Below, one piece after another: positions 19,693 through 29,049 of a stretch of 64,000 nucleotides of DNA. Source of the stretch: Paracoccus jeotgali (lineage in GTDB: Bacteria > Pseudomonadota > Alphaproteobacteria > Rhodobacterales > Rhodobacteraceae); assembly GCF_002865605.1 (NCBI RefSeq), contig NZ_CP025583.1, positions 1,282,501 through 1,346,500 on the forward strand, written 5' to 3'. The notes beneath the pieces were generated by a model. It was not told the origin of the DNA and did not search any database. It saw only the letters and a list, made by a program, of their open reading frames with translations. Positions within the stretch are counted from its first letter, which is position 1. Each line of letters opens with the position of its first letter. A program made the position numbers and the translations under genes.

Positions 19693-20624
19693 CCGATCTG
19701 ACCCGCATCGGCGCGTTCCTGGACGCACAGGCGGCCGAGGCGGGGGCCGCGCAGAACACGCTGCTGGCCTATGGCCGCGACCTTCGCGATCTGGCCGAGT
19801 GGCTGCCGGGGCGCGGGCTGGATCTGCTCAGCATGACCCGCGACGACATCACCGCCTATCTGGCGCATTGCGAGGCGCAGGGCCTGTCGGGTGCGACGCG
19901 GGCGCGGCGGCTGTCCTCGATCCGGCAGTTCACGCGGCTGGCGCTGGCCGAGGGCTGGCGGACGGATGATCCGGCACAACGCCTCTCGGGCCCCGGCCGC
20001 CGCCCGCGCCTGCCACGCGTGCTTAGCCAGGACGAGGTCTCGCGCCTGCTCGACGCGGTGTCCGCCACCGGCCGGAACGCCGATGACCGCGCCCGCAACC
20101 GCTGCCTGATCGAGCTGCTTTACGCCACCGGCATGCGCGTGACCGAGCTTGTCTCGCTGCCCGTCGCGGCGACGCGGGGCGATCCGCAACTGCTGCTGAT
20201 CCGCGGCAAGGGCGGACGCGAGCGCATGGTGCCGCTGTCGCCGCCGGCGCAGCGCGCACTGCACGACTGGCTGAAGATCCGCGACCACGCCCCGCGCGAC
20301 AGCCATCTGGGCCGCTTGGTCGCGGGCAAGGGCGCGCGCTTTCTGTTCCCGGCCGGCTCGCAGACCGGACACATGGCGCGGAAGTCGATGAACGATCTGA
20401 TCCGCGATCTGGCGCTTGCCTGCGGGATCGACCCGGCCCGCGTCACGCCCCATGTCATCCGCCACGCCTTTGCCACCCATCTGCTGGAAGGCGGTGCCGA
20501 TCTGCGGGCGATCCAGACCCTGCTGGGACATGCCGACCTGTCGACGACCGAAATCTATACCCATGTGCTGGATCTGCGAATGCGCGATCTGGTGCTGAAC
20601 CATCACCCCCTGGCCCGCGTTTGA
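19689..20624 (+). CDS. xerD: Tyrosine recombinase XerD
   Basis: XerD is the tyrosine recombinase that, with XerC, resolves chromosome dimers at dif. The 311-residue protein has the N-terminal SAM-like core-binding domain and the catalytic set: Arg in ATGMRVTELV, Lys in GKGGRERMVPL, HVIRHAFATHLLEGG, LGHADLST and the nucleophile Tyr in EIYTHV. The start is GTG overlapping the previous stop. Length and context (no phage genes, no att sites) argue for the housekeeping recombinase and not a phage integrase. Confidence 0.92.
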   Translation: MTDLTRIGAFLDAQAAEAGAAQNTLLAYGRDLRDLAEWLPGRGLDLLSMTRDDITAYLAHCEAQGLSGATRARRLSSIRQFTRLALAEGWRTDDPAQRLSGPGRRPRLPRVLSQDEVSRLLDAVSATGRNADDRARNRCLIELLYATGMRVTELVSLPVAATRGDPQLLLIRGKGGRERMVPLSPPAQRALHDWLKIRDHAPRDSHLGRLVAGKGARFLFPAGSQTGHMARKSMNDLIRDLALACGIDPARVTPHVIRHAFATHLLEGGADLRAIQTLLGHADLSTTEIYTHVLDLRMRDLVLNHHPLARV

Positions 20625-20628
20625 ACCG

Positions 20629-22041
20629 ATGCTGACAATGATCCTGCCCACCCTCGCCCAAGGCGCCGCCGTGTCGGCGGAAGCCGTCGCCCAGACCGCC
20701 ACCACCCCCGGCGCCGTCGTCAGCGCCCAGGGCGGAGGCGTCAGCGGCGCCATGGTGCTGACCTTCGCGCTGGCCATTCTGGTGCTGCTGGTCTTCTCGG
20801 CCTTCTTCTCGGCATCTGAAACCGCGCTGACCGGCGCCAGCCGCGCCAAGCTGCGGAACCGCGCCGACCGGGGCGATCCCGGCGCCATCGCCGCGATCCG
20901 CGTCACCCGCGACAGCGACCGGCTGATCGGGGCGATCCTGCTGGGCAACAACGTCATGAACATCCTGTCGGCCTCGCTGGCGACGGCGCTGTTCACGGCG
21001 CTGTTCGGGGCCAGCGGCGTGGCGCTGGCGACCGCGGTGATGACGGTGCTGGTGCTGATCTTCGCCGAGGTGATGCCGAAATCCTATGCCATCGCCAATG
21101 CCGAAAGCTTGGCCGCCATGGTCGCGCGCCCGATGACCGTGGTCATGCGGCTGCTGTCGCCGATCGTGCTGGTGGTGCGCGCCATCGTCCGCGCGATCCT
21201 GCGGGTGTTCGGGCTGCAAAGCGACCCTGACGCCAACATGTTCTCGGTCCACGAAGAAATCGCCGGCGCGCTCAGCATCGGCGCGGCCTCGGGCACGGTG
21301 GAGAAAGAGGACCGCGACCGGCTGCTGGGGGCGCTCGATCTGGGGAACCGGACCGTGGACGAGATCATGAAGCACCGCTCCGAGATCCAGATGATCGACG
21401 GCGACCTGCCGCCCGCGACCATCCTCGACACCGTGCTGTCCAGCCCCCACACCCGCCTGCCGCTCTATCGTGGCGAGCGTGAGAACGTCATCGGCGTCAT
21501 CCACGCCAAGGACGTGCTGCGCGCGGTCCATGCCTCGGCCTATGACGGCAAGGGCGAGCCCGCCGACGCGATGCGCGATTTCGACGTCATGGCGGTGGCG
21601 ATGAAGCCTTATTTCGTTCCCGACACCACCGGTCTGGACGAGCAGATGCGCGAATTCCTCAAGCGGCGGACGCATTTCGCGCTGGTCGTGGACGAATACG
21701 GCGCGCTGCGCGGGCTGATCACGCTCGAGGATATCATCGAGGAGATCGTGGGCGAAATCGCCGACGAGCACGACACCGAGGCCGATCACGACCTGCGACC
21801 CGGCCCCTCGGGCGATTACCTGATCGACGGCGCCATGACGATCCGCGACCTGAACCGGGCGCTGGACTGGAACCTGCCCGATGACGAGGCGAACACGGTG
21901 GCCGGGCTGGTCATCCACATGGCCCAGTCGATCCCGGCGCAGGGTCAGGTGTTTTCGTTCCACGGCTATCGCTTCGAGGTCGTGACCCGCCGCGAAAACC
22001 GCATCACCAAGCTGCGGATACGGCCGCTGGCGGCGGTTTGA
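20629..22041 (+). CDS. CNNM/CorB-type transporter (DUF21, CBS pair, CorC_HlyC)
   Basis: A 470-residue membrane protein. The N-terminal DUF21 transmembrane domain (residues about 40-190) has the ETALTGASR motif of this family. A CBS-pair region follows (about 225-370, with VDEIMKHRSEIQMID and EYGALRGLITLEDIIEEIVGEI, here cited in part as GLITLEDIIEEIVG). A CorC_HlyC domain ends the protein. Homologues are linked to Mg2+/divalent cation efflux (CorB/CNNM); the older haemolysin label is misleading. It starts five bases after xerD. Confidence 0.9.
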   Translation: MLTMILPTLAQGAAVSAEAVAQTATTPGAVVSAQGGGVSGAMVLTFALAILVLLVFSAFFSASETALTGASRAKLRNRADRGDPGAIAAIRVTRDSDRLIGAILLGNNVMNILSASLATALFTALFGASGVALATAVMTVLVLIFAEVMPKSYAIANAESLAAMVARPMTVVMRLLSPIVLVVRAIVRAILRVFGLQSDPDANMFSVHEEIAGALSIGAASGTVEKEDRDRLLGALDLGNRTVDEIMKHRSEIQMIDGDLPPATILDTVLSSPHTRLPLYRGERENVIGVIHAKDVLRAVHASAYDGKGEPADAMRDFDVMAVAMKPYFVPDTTGLDEQMREFLKRRTHFALVVDEYGALRGLITLEDIIEEIVGEIADEHDTEADHDLRPGPSGDYLIDGAMTIRDLNRALDWNLPDDEANTVAGLVIHMAQSIPAQGQVFSFHGYRFEVVTRRENRITKLRIRPLAAV

Positions 22042-22223
22042 GGGGCGAAGGCGAGGATGCTGGGAGGCGAGGTAGTGTTGTCAGTCCGGGCGCAGACTGG
22101 GCTGAGCGTGTCGTGCGTCTGAAGGGCCGCGCATAGCAGGCTTCACCGCCCGCTGTCTAAAGCAGAAGCCGCATCGCCGTTCCCGCCGAAGGACACCCCC
22201 CAACTCTCTGCGCCCCTAAAACC

Positions 22224-22919
22224 CTACTCACTCCCCGGCGCGTTCAGCCGCCGCGACCAGTCTTCAACCTCACGGCGCTTCAGGCGGTTCTGCGCGAGGC
22301 TCTGCCAGCGTTCCGGCAACCCGGTCAGCGTTGCCAACTCACGCAGGACCGAGGTGTTCAACGTGTCGCGATAAAGCACGTCCCAGATGCGCGTCAGCGG
22401 CCAGTCCGGGTGGGGGCGCTCGATCAGCCGGGCCTCGGCCGGCGCGCGCAGCTCGCCGGGGGTCAGGACGCGGAAATACCAGCCGGTGCGGCCGCTGTCC
22501 TGCACGCGCCGGGCCATGTCCTTGGTCGCGAAACGCGTGTTCAGCTTCCAGCAGGGCTGACGGCTTTGCGACAGTTGCAGCGTGACCTCGCCCACCTGCC
22601 ACAGATCGCCGAGGCAGAGATCGCCCTCGGTCACACCCTCGACCACAAGGTTCTCGCCGAAGGCGCCGGGCCGGAAGCGCGCGGCCACCCGTGGCAGTTC
22701 GCCCTGCCACCACGGATAATGCGCCACGCTATAGGCGTGCAGCGCCTTGTCGGGACCGCCGTGATGGCGAGGGTCGCCCTGCTCGTCGCCCTCCATCCCG
22801 GTCGCGCTGACCTGCACCGGGCCGGGCACCGGCTGCTTGTCGATGGCGGACAGCTCTCCGTTCGGCCCGAAGGGGCGCGCGGTGCCGCGGCGCAGTTCGA
22901 CGATCCGAAAGCGGGTCAC
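22224..22919 (-). CDS. MOSC domain protein (YiiM-like)
   Basis: A 231-residue cytoplasmic protein. The MOSC beta-barrel signatures are GMEGDEQGDPRHHGGPDKA and the cysteine-bearing SQSRQPCWKLNTRF, which in the family holds a sulphur- or molybdenum-cofactor-binding cysteine. Family members such as YiiM reduce N-hydroxylated compounds; the substrate here is unknown. It fits a genome with active molybdenum metabolism but is not linked to the mod/fdo locus. Confidence 0.85.
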   Translation of the reverse strand: MTRFRIVELRRGTARPFGPNGELSAIDKQPVPGPVQVSATGMEGDEQGDPRHHGGPDKALHAYSVAHYPWWQGELPRVAARFRPGAFGENLVVEGVTEGDLCLGDLWQVGEVTLQLSQSRQPCWKLNTRFATKDMARRVQDSGRTGWYFRVLTPGELRAPAEARLIERPHPDWPLTRIWDVLYRDTLNTSVLRELATLTGLPERWQSLAQNRLKRREVEDWSRRLNAPGSE

Positions 22920-22943
22920 GCCGTCCCTCGGCGGATGGGGCCT

Positions 22944-23174
22944 CTAGCCCTTGCGCCAATAGTCGTTCGCCGCCGCGACGGTGGCGAAATGCGTCGCGAC
23001 CACTTGGCTGACGGCGATCAGCGCATCGGCATCGCTGGCATATTCCGGCCGCAGCTTGTCGCGCATCTCGGCATCGGGTTGGGTCAGCTTGACGGCGACG
23101 CGCGCCATCTTGACGGCCAGATCATAGCCCTCTTCGGGGGTGTCGGTCTTGAGCGTGGGAAGCCAGCTTGCCAT
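22944..23174 (-). CDS. Hexameric tyrosine-coordinated heme protein (HTHP)
   Basis: A 76-residue protein starting at ATG 23174 behind GGAAAGGACTACC. The N-terminal WLPTLKTDTPEEGYDLAVK, the central TQPDAEMRDKLRPEYASDAD and the C-terminal VVATHFATVAAANDYW match HTHP, a small hexameric protein in which each subunit binds a b-type heme through tyrosine. It has weak peroxidase and catalase activity in vitro. The physiological role is unsettled. The gene is hidden inside a longer spurious frame, so the start matters. Family recognition is from memory. Confidence 0.8.
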   Translation of the reverse strand: MASWLPTLKTDTPEEGYDLAVKMARVAVKLTQPDAEMRDKLRPEYASDADALIAVSQVVATHFATVAAANDYWRKG

Positions 23175-23279
23175 GGTAGTCCTTTCCGTCCGAACTGATC
23201 GAAGGTTAGACTTGGCGCGACGATCCTGCAAGACTCGGTGACAGGCACAGGAGAGGGCGATGGACAGAGGAACGCGCGG

Positions 23280-23975
23280 ATGAGCGGGGCCGGCGATCGG
23301 CCAGGCCGTTTCGCCTCGCCGCCCTGTCTGGCGGGCGAGATCGCGCCCGATTATTTCGACCCGCTGGCCGTCGATCCGCAGCAGGAAAGCGATGTCAGCC
23401 GTTGGCGCCGGGCGCAGCGCGAAAACCTGCTGGCCGCGCGCACCGCCCTTGGCGCAGCCGGGCGCGAGGCCGCGGCGCAAGCGCTGATGCGGCATCTGAC
23501 GGCGCTGCTGGCTATGGCGGGGATGGGCGGCGCCGGGTCGGTGGTCTCGCTCTATTGGCCGATAAGGAATGAGCCGGACCTGCGGCCCCTGCTGGCCGAT
23601 CTGGCGCGGCAGGGCGTCCGCATCGCGCTGCCGGTGGTCGAGGCTGCCGGTTTGCCGCTGTCCTTCCGGCTCTGGCAGCCGGGGCTGAAGCTGCGGCCCG
23701 ATCCCCGCGGCGTTCCCGCGCCCGACACGCAAGCGCCCTTTGTCCGCCCTGACTGCGCCATCATTCCGGCGCTCGGCTGGGACCGCGAGGGGCATCGGCT
23801 GGGCTATGGCGACGGGGCGTGGGACCGGACGCTGGCCGCGCTGTCGCCCCGGCCCCTGACCATCGGCGTGGCGCTGGCCGAGGGAGAGTTGCGGACGCTT
23901 TATCCCCAGCCCCATGACGTCGCGCTCGATCTGATCGTGACGCCGGACGGGGTTCAGCTCGACCGGCGGGGCTGA
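23280..23975 (+). CDS. 5-formyltetrahydrofolate cyclo-ligase family protein
   Basis: A 231-residue protein of the 5-FTHF cyclo-ligase (MTHFS/YgfA) fold, which converts 5-formyl-THF to 5,10-methenyl-THF with ATP. Seen are an N-terminal basic RRAQRENLLAAR, SLYWPIRNEPDLRPLL and the C-terminal ATP-binding motif RLGYGDGAWDRTL, where most members have GxGxGYYDR. The substitution of GDGAWD for GGGYYD is typical of a divergent subfamily. The start at 23280 follows AGAGGAA. Confidence 0.75.
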   Translation: MSGAGDRPGRFASPPCLAGEIAPDYFDPLAVDPQQESDVSRWRRAQRENLLAARTALGAAGREAAAQALMRHLTALLAMAGMGGAGSVVSLYWPIRNEPDLRPLLADLARQGVRIALPVVEAAGLPLSFRLWQPGLKLRPDPRGVPAPDTQAPFVRPDCAIIPALGWDREGHRLGYGDGAWDRTLAALSPRPLTIGVALAEGELRTLYPQPHDVALDLIVTPDGVQLDRRG

Positions 23976-23991
23976 CCGGCCATCAGCCGCC

Positions 23992-25008
23992 TCAGCCCGC
24001 AACCTGGCTGCGCCAGCCCGTCATCTGGTCCAGCAGCGCCACCGACAGCGCCGCGGTCAGCGCCCCGGCCAGCGTCAGCACGATCCGGGTCATCGTCGCA
24101 TAGGCCGCGTCCTGCGTCGACAGCGCCCCCGCGACCAGCGCCAGCGTCACCGAGAACCCGTATTGATAGACCATGCTCTGACGCGGGCCGAACAGCATTT
24201 TCTGCCCGAACCACAGCCCGCCCAGAAAGATCAGCCCCAGCAGCACCAGCAGATGCTGCGAGAACAGGAACAGCATCAGGATCAGCATGGCCACCGCGCC
24301 ACCATACACCGTGGCCCGGATGCGCTGCATCGCCTCGGAAAACACCTGCTTGCGCGACGGAAACACCAGCACCATCGCCGCCACCACCGCCATCATCATG
24401 TCCGAGGGCTGCATCACCGCATACAGCCAGAAGCTGAGCCCGATCAGCACCGTGGCCCGGATCGCCGCGCCCAGGGTGGCGTTGCCATGGCCTGGCGTGG
24501 GGGTGTCGACATGCCGCTCGCGCGTGCGGGGCGGCGCCAGCAGATAGACGATCGGCCCCACCACCAGCGTCACCAGCGCGGCTTGCATGAAGCCGTTGCG
24601 CAGCGTCTCGACGATGGCGGTGCCGTGCATCCCCATGACCGAGATCAGCACCGCGACGATGACGATCAGCATCCCCGCCTGCGCGCCCGAGACCAGGATC
24701 ATCCGGAAGCCGATGAAATAGAACCACCACATGACCAGCACATAAACCAGCGGCATGGGCCGCATCTGCACCACCAGCCAGGTCATGATCCAGGGCAGGA
24801 TCATCATCGCCAGCGCGCCGCCGATCAGCTTGCCCAGATCGAGCGTCCTGCGCTGCGCCGCGATCAGCCCGACCGGCAGGGCCGCGATGATCGGCGGCAG
24901 CAGCGGGTCGATGATGGGGATCGCCGCATAGGCCAGCGCCCCGGTCAGGCCCAGCCGGATGCCGTAAAGCGGGTCTTCGACCGCATCGGGACGGGGGGTG
25001 ACATACAT
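23992..25008 (-). CDS. DUF2955/FUSC-like inner membrane protein
   Basis: A 338-residue polytopic membrane protein with about ten hydrophobic segments in two similar halves, like the aromatic-acid exporter and FUSC superfamily to which DUF2955 is related. The ATG at 25008 lies seven bases past the stop of the HlyD-family gene, so the two form an efflux pair similar to AaeA/AaeB. The likely task is export of a small toxic or aromatic compound; the substrate is unknown. Confidence 0.75.
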   Translation of the reverse strand: MYVTPRPDAVEDPLYGIRLGLTGALAYAAIPIIDPLLPPIIAALPVGLIAAQRRTLDLGKLIGGALAMMILPWIMTWLVVQMRPMPLVYVLVMWWFYFIGFRMILVSGAQAGMLIVIVAVLISVMGMHGTAIVETLRNGFMQAALVTLVVGPIVYLLAPPRTRERHVDTPTPGHGNATLGAAIRATVLIGLSFWLYAVMQPSDMMMAVVAAMVLVFPSRKQVFSEAMQRIRATVYGGAVAMLILMLFLFSQHLLVLLGLIFLGGLWFGQKMLFGPRQSMVYQYGFSVTLALVAGALSTQDAAYATMTRIVLTLAGALTAALSVALLDQMTGWRSQVAG

Positions 25009-25015
25009 CGGGCGG

Positions 25016-26161
25016 TCAGTGCAGAAAGCTGGCCCAGGACCGCATCCGCTGCATCGCGCGGGCGGGCCAGGCCATGAGGCCGGTGGGGCTGCCATCGGCA
25101 AAGATCACGGCGTGGACCTTGCCGCCGACGCGGACGGTGCGCGGCCATGCCTCGATCCCGCCATCCAGCTCTATCCGCACCGGGATGCGCCGCGCCGGCT
25201 CGAACCAGCGGTTCGAGGGCTGGCTGACCACCAGCCCGCCCTGCACGGTCCGGCCGGGGTTGATGCCCCAGGCGATGCTTTGCACGCGGCCCGACAGAAT
25301 GCGCCCCGGCACCGCGTCGAACAGCAGATGCGCGGGATCGCCCGGCGTCACTTTCTGCAGCTGGTTCTCGCGCAGATCGACGGTCACCCAGGCGGCCTCG
25401 GCATCGATAAAGGTCATGGCCGGGTTGCCGGCGCCAATGAACTGCCCGTCGGACAGGGTGACATTGGTCACGACGCCGCGATGCGGTGCGGTGACCGTGG
25501 TCGAGGCCAGATCGTAAAGCGCGGCGTCCAGACGCGCCTCGGCGGCTTGAATCGCGGGGTTTTCCTTGCCCTTGGGGCCAAGCTGGTTGCGGGCGCTTTC
25601 CAGATTGGCCTCGGCACTGGCAAGTTGCGCTTCGGCCTGGGTGACGCTGGCGCGAGCGTCATCGCCCCGCGCCTCGGCCACGACGCCGCGCGATTCGAGG
25701 CGGAACACCCGCTCGGCCTGGCTGCGCGCGCTGCGCGCCTGCGTCACCGCCGCCTGCGCCGCCACCAGCGAGGCGCTGGAGGCATCGACGCTTTGCAGCG
25801 CATTGGCGAGATCCGCGCGGGCCTGCCGGACGGCGAGTTCGTAAGGCCGGGGGTCGATCGAGAACAGCGGCGCCTGCGCCTCGACCACCGCATCGTCGGC
25901 CACATGCAGCGCCGTCACCTCGCCCGAGACACGCGGCGCGATCTGCGCCAGATTGGCCGAGACGATCCCGCGCGAGGTCGAGGGCGTGGCCCTGTCGGCC
26001 ATCGCATAGAAGGCGACCAGCAGCACCAGCAGGATGATGACGATCAGCCCCACCCGGCGGGCGCTGCTTTTGGCGGCGCTCTGCGCCTCTGCGTCGGGCG
26101 CGGCCTCGGTCGCGTTCTGGTCGGTCATTGTCGCACCCATCCGGTCGCTTGCTTCGGACAT
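25016..26161 (-). CDS. HlyD/EmrA-family membrane fusion protein
   Basis: A periplasmic adaptor for an efflux system. The 381-residue protein has an N-terminal anchor (GLIVIILLVLLVAFYAMA) and the biotinyl-lipoyl halves (IAPRVSGEVTALHVADDAVV and TVTAPHRGVVTNVTLSDGQ). Between them is a long alanine-rich coiled-coil hairpin (residues about 95-205). The ATG at 26161 is preferred; later ATGs at 26140 and 26128 are possible. It is paired with the DUF2955 membrane protein. Confidence 0.87.
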   Translation of the reverse strand: MSEASDRMGATMTDQNATEAAPDAEAQSAAKSSARRVGLIVIILLVLLVAFYAMADRATPSTSRGIVSANLAQIAPRVSGEVTALHVADDAVVEAQAPLFSIDPRPYELAVRQARADLANALQSVDASSASLVAAQAAVTQARSARSQAERVFRLESRGVVAEARGDDARASVTQAEAQLASAEANLESARNQLGPKGKENPAIQAAEARLDAALYDLASTTVTAPHRGVVTNVTLSDGQFIGAGNPAMTFIDAEAAWVTVDLRENQLQKVTPGDPAHLLFDAVPGRILSGRVQSIAWGINPGRTVQGGLVVSQPSNRWFEPARRIPVRIELDGGIEAWPRTVRVGGKVHAVIFADGSPTGLMAWPARAMQRMRSWASFLH

Positions 26162-26296
26162 GTTCACCCCGTTCGCCGCTGACAACAAGACGCCTGTCTT
26201 TAGACAGGTGCGGGCAGAGTGCAACCCTGCTTGCGCTGCGGAGATCCCGCGGCGCGGATTTCGCCAAAGGAGTCTTTATACATCAGAGGCGTGCGC

Positions 26297-26827
26297 CTAG
26301 AACTTCAACCCGATGCTGAAGGACGCGCCATCGGTGCCGATGCCGAAATCCGCCGCGCCAAGGCTGAAACCGACAAGCGCCCCCGCCCAGACCTGCGCCG
26401 GATCATGCTCGCCCGCGTGCAAGCGGCTCAGCCCGGTCAGCCCCGCGGCGCCATACATCGCCGCCCCGGCGGCTGGGTCCTCGGCGAGGCATTTCCTCGC
26501 CAGATCAGCCGCCCCGAAAAACGCCGAGGCGGTGTGGCCCGAGGGGAAGCCCCGTCCCTCGCCGCTCGGTCGCTGCCCGATGGGGCGATCGCCGAATAGC
26601 TGCTTCATGCCCAGCACCACGGCGACCTGCACCGCGCCACGCACCGCGAAATCCTCGCCCCGGCCCTGATCGACGGCACAGACCGCAGCGGCCAGCGGCA
26701 GGGCGTATTTCATCGCCGTGCCGAAATCCGCAAATGGATCGGCCTGCGCCGCAGCCCCGGCGCCAAGCGCGCCGGCCAAGGCAGCGGCGTGGCAGAAAGG
26801 CGCAAGAGGCAGGCGGCAGCGGGTCAT
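26297..26827 (-). CDS. PAP2 superfamily protein, exported
   Basis: A 176-residue protein with a signal peptide (cut near AAAQA, residue 29) and the phosphatase-type motifs of the PAP2/acid phosphatase fold: KQLFGDRP, FPSGHTASAF and SRLHAGEHDPAQV. The catalytic histidines are in GHT and EHD. The most probable role is dephosphorylation of a lipid or small phosphoester in the periplasm. The K-x5-RP spacing is one residue short of the usual K-x6-RP. Confidence 0.8.
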   Translation of the reverse strand: MTRCRLPLAPFCHAAALAGALGAGAAAQADPFADFGTAMKYALPLAAAVCAVDQGRGEDFAVRGAVQVAVVLGMKQLFGDRPIGQRPSGEGRGFPSGHTASAFFGAADLARKCLAEDPAAGAAMYGAAGLTGLSRLHAGEHDPAQVWAGALVGFSLGAADFGIGTDGASFSIGLKF

Positions 26828-27186
26828 AGTCGTCCTGATCCGGGGTTCACGGCTGATCTAGCGCGCAATTTGCGGCTGGTCGAGATCGAGATGGACAGGA
26901 TGCATGAAACCAGCGAACGCGAAACGCAAAGGCGCCCATCCGCGAGCGCGTGGAATGGCGCCAGCCGCATGAATATCAGCCGGCATGTCAGCAGCCGACA
27001 CGCCGCACGACATTGCCCAGCCCAAGCCCCGCCGCGCCCTGAATAACCGCCTTGCTTGAGTTTTATTTCTTGCCCCAGCACGACTTATCCTGCACCCTTG
27101 CCTCCGGGTCACGATTTTTACATTGGCACAAGCCAGGGGCCGACCGGTCGCATGCGGCCGGGGCGGCGTTAACAGACGGGGACGGA
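26828..27186. other. Divergent intergenic region, no gene or riboswitch seen
   Basis: This region lies between the PAP2 gene and the NMT1-type ABC operon and should carry both promoters. I looked for a TPP riboswitch, because the ABC operon resembles thiamine-precursor importers, and found no THI-box. Small open frames here lack domains. Confidence 0.6.
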
Positions 27187-28209
27187 ATGGGACATATCGG
27201 CATCAAGGGATTCATGGGCTCGGTGGCGTTCGCAGCCGCCGCATTCGCGGGTCAGGCGGGATTTGCAGACACCAACATGCCCTTTGCTTTGGACTGGAAG
27301 CTGGAAGGGCCGGCCGCGCCCTATTTCCTCGCCATCGAGAACGGCCACTTCGCCGATGAGGGGCTGACGGTCGAGATTTCCGAGGGTGCGGGCTCGCTGG
27401 ACGCGATTCCGAAGGTGGCGACCGGGGCCTTTCCGGTGGGCTTTGCCGACATGGCCTCGCTGATGAAGTTCATCGACCAGAACCCCGGCGCGCCGGTGAC
27501 GGCGGTGATGATGGTCTATGACAAGCCGTCCTTCTCGATCGTCGGGCGGAAATCGCTGGGCATCGAAACGCCCGCCGATCTGGAAGGCAAGATCCTGGGC
27601 GCGCCGCCCCCGGACGGGGCCTGGGCGCAATTCCCGATCTTTGCCGCCGCCAATGACATCGACATGGACAAGGTCACGGTCGAGCCGGTCGGCTTTCCGA
27701 CCCGCGAGCCGATGCTGGCCGAAGGCAAGGTCGCGGCGGTGACGGGGTTTTCCTTCACCTCGGCGCTGAACACCATGCGGCTGGGCGTGCCCGAGGAGGA
27801 CATCACCGTCATGCTGATGGCCAATCACGGCCTTGCCCTTTACGGCAACGCGGTCATCGCCAACACCGATTTCGCCAAGGAAAACCCCGAAGCGATCACC
27901 GGCTTTGTCCGCGCCGTCGCCGCCGGCTGGAAGGACGCCATCGCCGATCCGGACGCCGCAGTCGACGTGCTGGCCGCGCATAACCCCGCCATGGACAAGG
28001 ATCTTGAGACCCGGCGCCTGAAAATGTCCATCGACGACAACGTGCTGACCGATTACGTCAAGGAAAACGGCATGGGCGGCATCGATGCCGAGCGGATGGA
28101 CAAGTCCATCGAGCAGATGCAGATGGTTTATAAATTCACCAACGCGCCCGATCCGTCGCTGTATTTCGACGACAGCTTCCTGCCCGAAGATCCTCTCAGG
28201 ATTGACTGA
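27187..28209 (+). CDS. NMT1/ThiY-type ABC transporter substrate-binding protein
   Basis: A 340-residue periplasmic binding protein of the NMT1/SsuA family. The ATG at 27187 after GGGGACGGA starts a signal peptide ending near AGFA. The mature N-terminus FALDWKLEGPAAPYFLAIENG is typical of binding proteins for pyrimidines (HMP), nitriles, sulphonates or similar small molecules. The segments VGFADMASLMKF and EPVGFPTREPML line the ligand cleft in relatives. The substrate cannot be named; no biosynthetic gene or riboswitch accompanies the operon. Confidence 0.85.
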   Translation: MGHIGIKGFMGSVAFAAAAFAGQAGFADTNMPFALDWKLEGPAAPYFLAIENGHFADEGLTVEISEGAGSLDAIPKVATGAFPVGFADMASLMKFIDQNPGAPVTAVMMVYDKPSFSIVGRKSLGIETPADLEGKILGAPPPDGAWAQFPIFAAANDIDMDKVTVEPVGFPTREPMLAEGKVAAVTGFSFTSALNTMRLGVPEEDITVMLMANHGLALYGNAVIANTDFAKENPEAITGFVRAVAAGWKDAIADPDAAVDVLAAHNPAMDKDLETRRLKMSIDDNVLTDYVKENGMGGIDAERMDKSIEQMQMVYKFTNAPDPSLYFDDSFLPEDPLRID

Positions 28210-28266
28210 TCCCGACCGGCCCTGACCATCCGGTGTCAGGGCCACAGCCATCCTGAAAGTTGGTTC

Positions 28267-29049
28267 ATGAATCTGATCGAGACACGGGGCGTCTACCACG
28301 CCTACAAGACCCCTTTGGGGCCGCTGCCGGTGCTGTCGGGGCTGGATCTCTCCATCCCCGAAAGCAGCTTTTGCGCCGTCGTCGGCCCGTCCGGCTGCGG
28401 CAAATCCACGCTGACGCGGCTGATCGCGGGGCTTCTGATCCCGGATCAGGGCGAGGTCTGGCTGGATGGCGAGCGGGTGAAATCGCCGCGCAAGACCGTC
28501 GGCATGGCCTTCCAGAACCCGGTCCTGCTGGAATGGCGCAACATCCTGGAAAACGTCATCCTGCCGCTGGAAATCGTCGCGCCCTCGATGCCGCGCAAGC
28601 AGCGCGTCGCCCGCGCGATGGAGCTGCTGGAGATGGTCGGCCTGCTGGGGTTCGAGCACAAGCGACCTAGCGAGCTGTCCGGCGGGATGCGGCAACGCGC
28701 CTCGCTGTGCCGCTCGATCGTGCACAAGCCGCGGGTGCTGATCATGGACGAGCCCTTTGGCGCGCTCGACGCCTTTACCCGCGAGGATCTGTGGCAGACC
28801 ATGCGCGACCTGCGCGCGGCCGAGCCGTTCACCGGCGTCCTCATCACCCATGACCTGCGCGAAAGCGTTTATCTGGGCGATCAGGTGGTGGTGCTGTCGG
28901 ACCGTCCGGCGCGGACGCAATATGTGCTGGACGTGAAGCTGCCCGACAAGCGCCCGCTGGATATCCTGTACACGCCCAAGGTCAGCGACATGCTGCACGA
29001 TCTGCGCGACCAGATCAGCATCGCCCAGAACCGCGTCGAGGTCGCGTGA
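28267..29049 (+). CDS. ABC transporter ATPase (NitT/TauT type)
   Basis: The 260-residue ATPase of the NMT1-type importer. Walker A GPSGCGKST is near residue 43, the Q-loop in MAFQNP, the signature LSGGMRQR, Walker B VLIMDEP and the switch His in ITHD. It follows the binding protein by 57 bases and overlaps the permease start. Confidence 0.93.
   Translation: MNLIETRGVYHAYKTPLGPLPVLSGLDLSIPESSFCAVVGPSGCGKSTLTRLIAGLLIPDQGEVWLDGERVKSPRKTVGMAFQNPVLLEWRNILENVILPLEIVAPSMPRKQRVARAMELLEMVGLLGFEHKRPSELSGGMRQRASLCRSIVHKPRVLIMDEPFGALDAFTREDLWQTMRDLRAAEPFTGVLITHDLRESVYLGDQVVVLSDRPARTQYVLDVKLPDKRPLDILYTPKVSDMLHDLRDQISIAQNRVEVA

Noticed and set aside
19689..20624. Phage or integron integrase
   Set aside because: Length, motifs and core neighbours fit XerD; no att sites or phage genes nearby.
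27000..27186. TPP riboswitch before the NMT1-type ABC operon
   Set aside because: No THI-box core sequence found by eye in the leader.
27169..28998. 609-codon minus-strand frame
   Set aside because: Antisense shadow of the ABC binding protein and ATPase genes.
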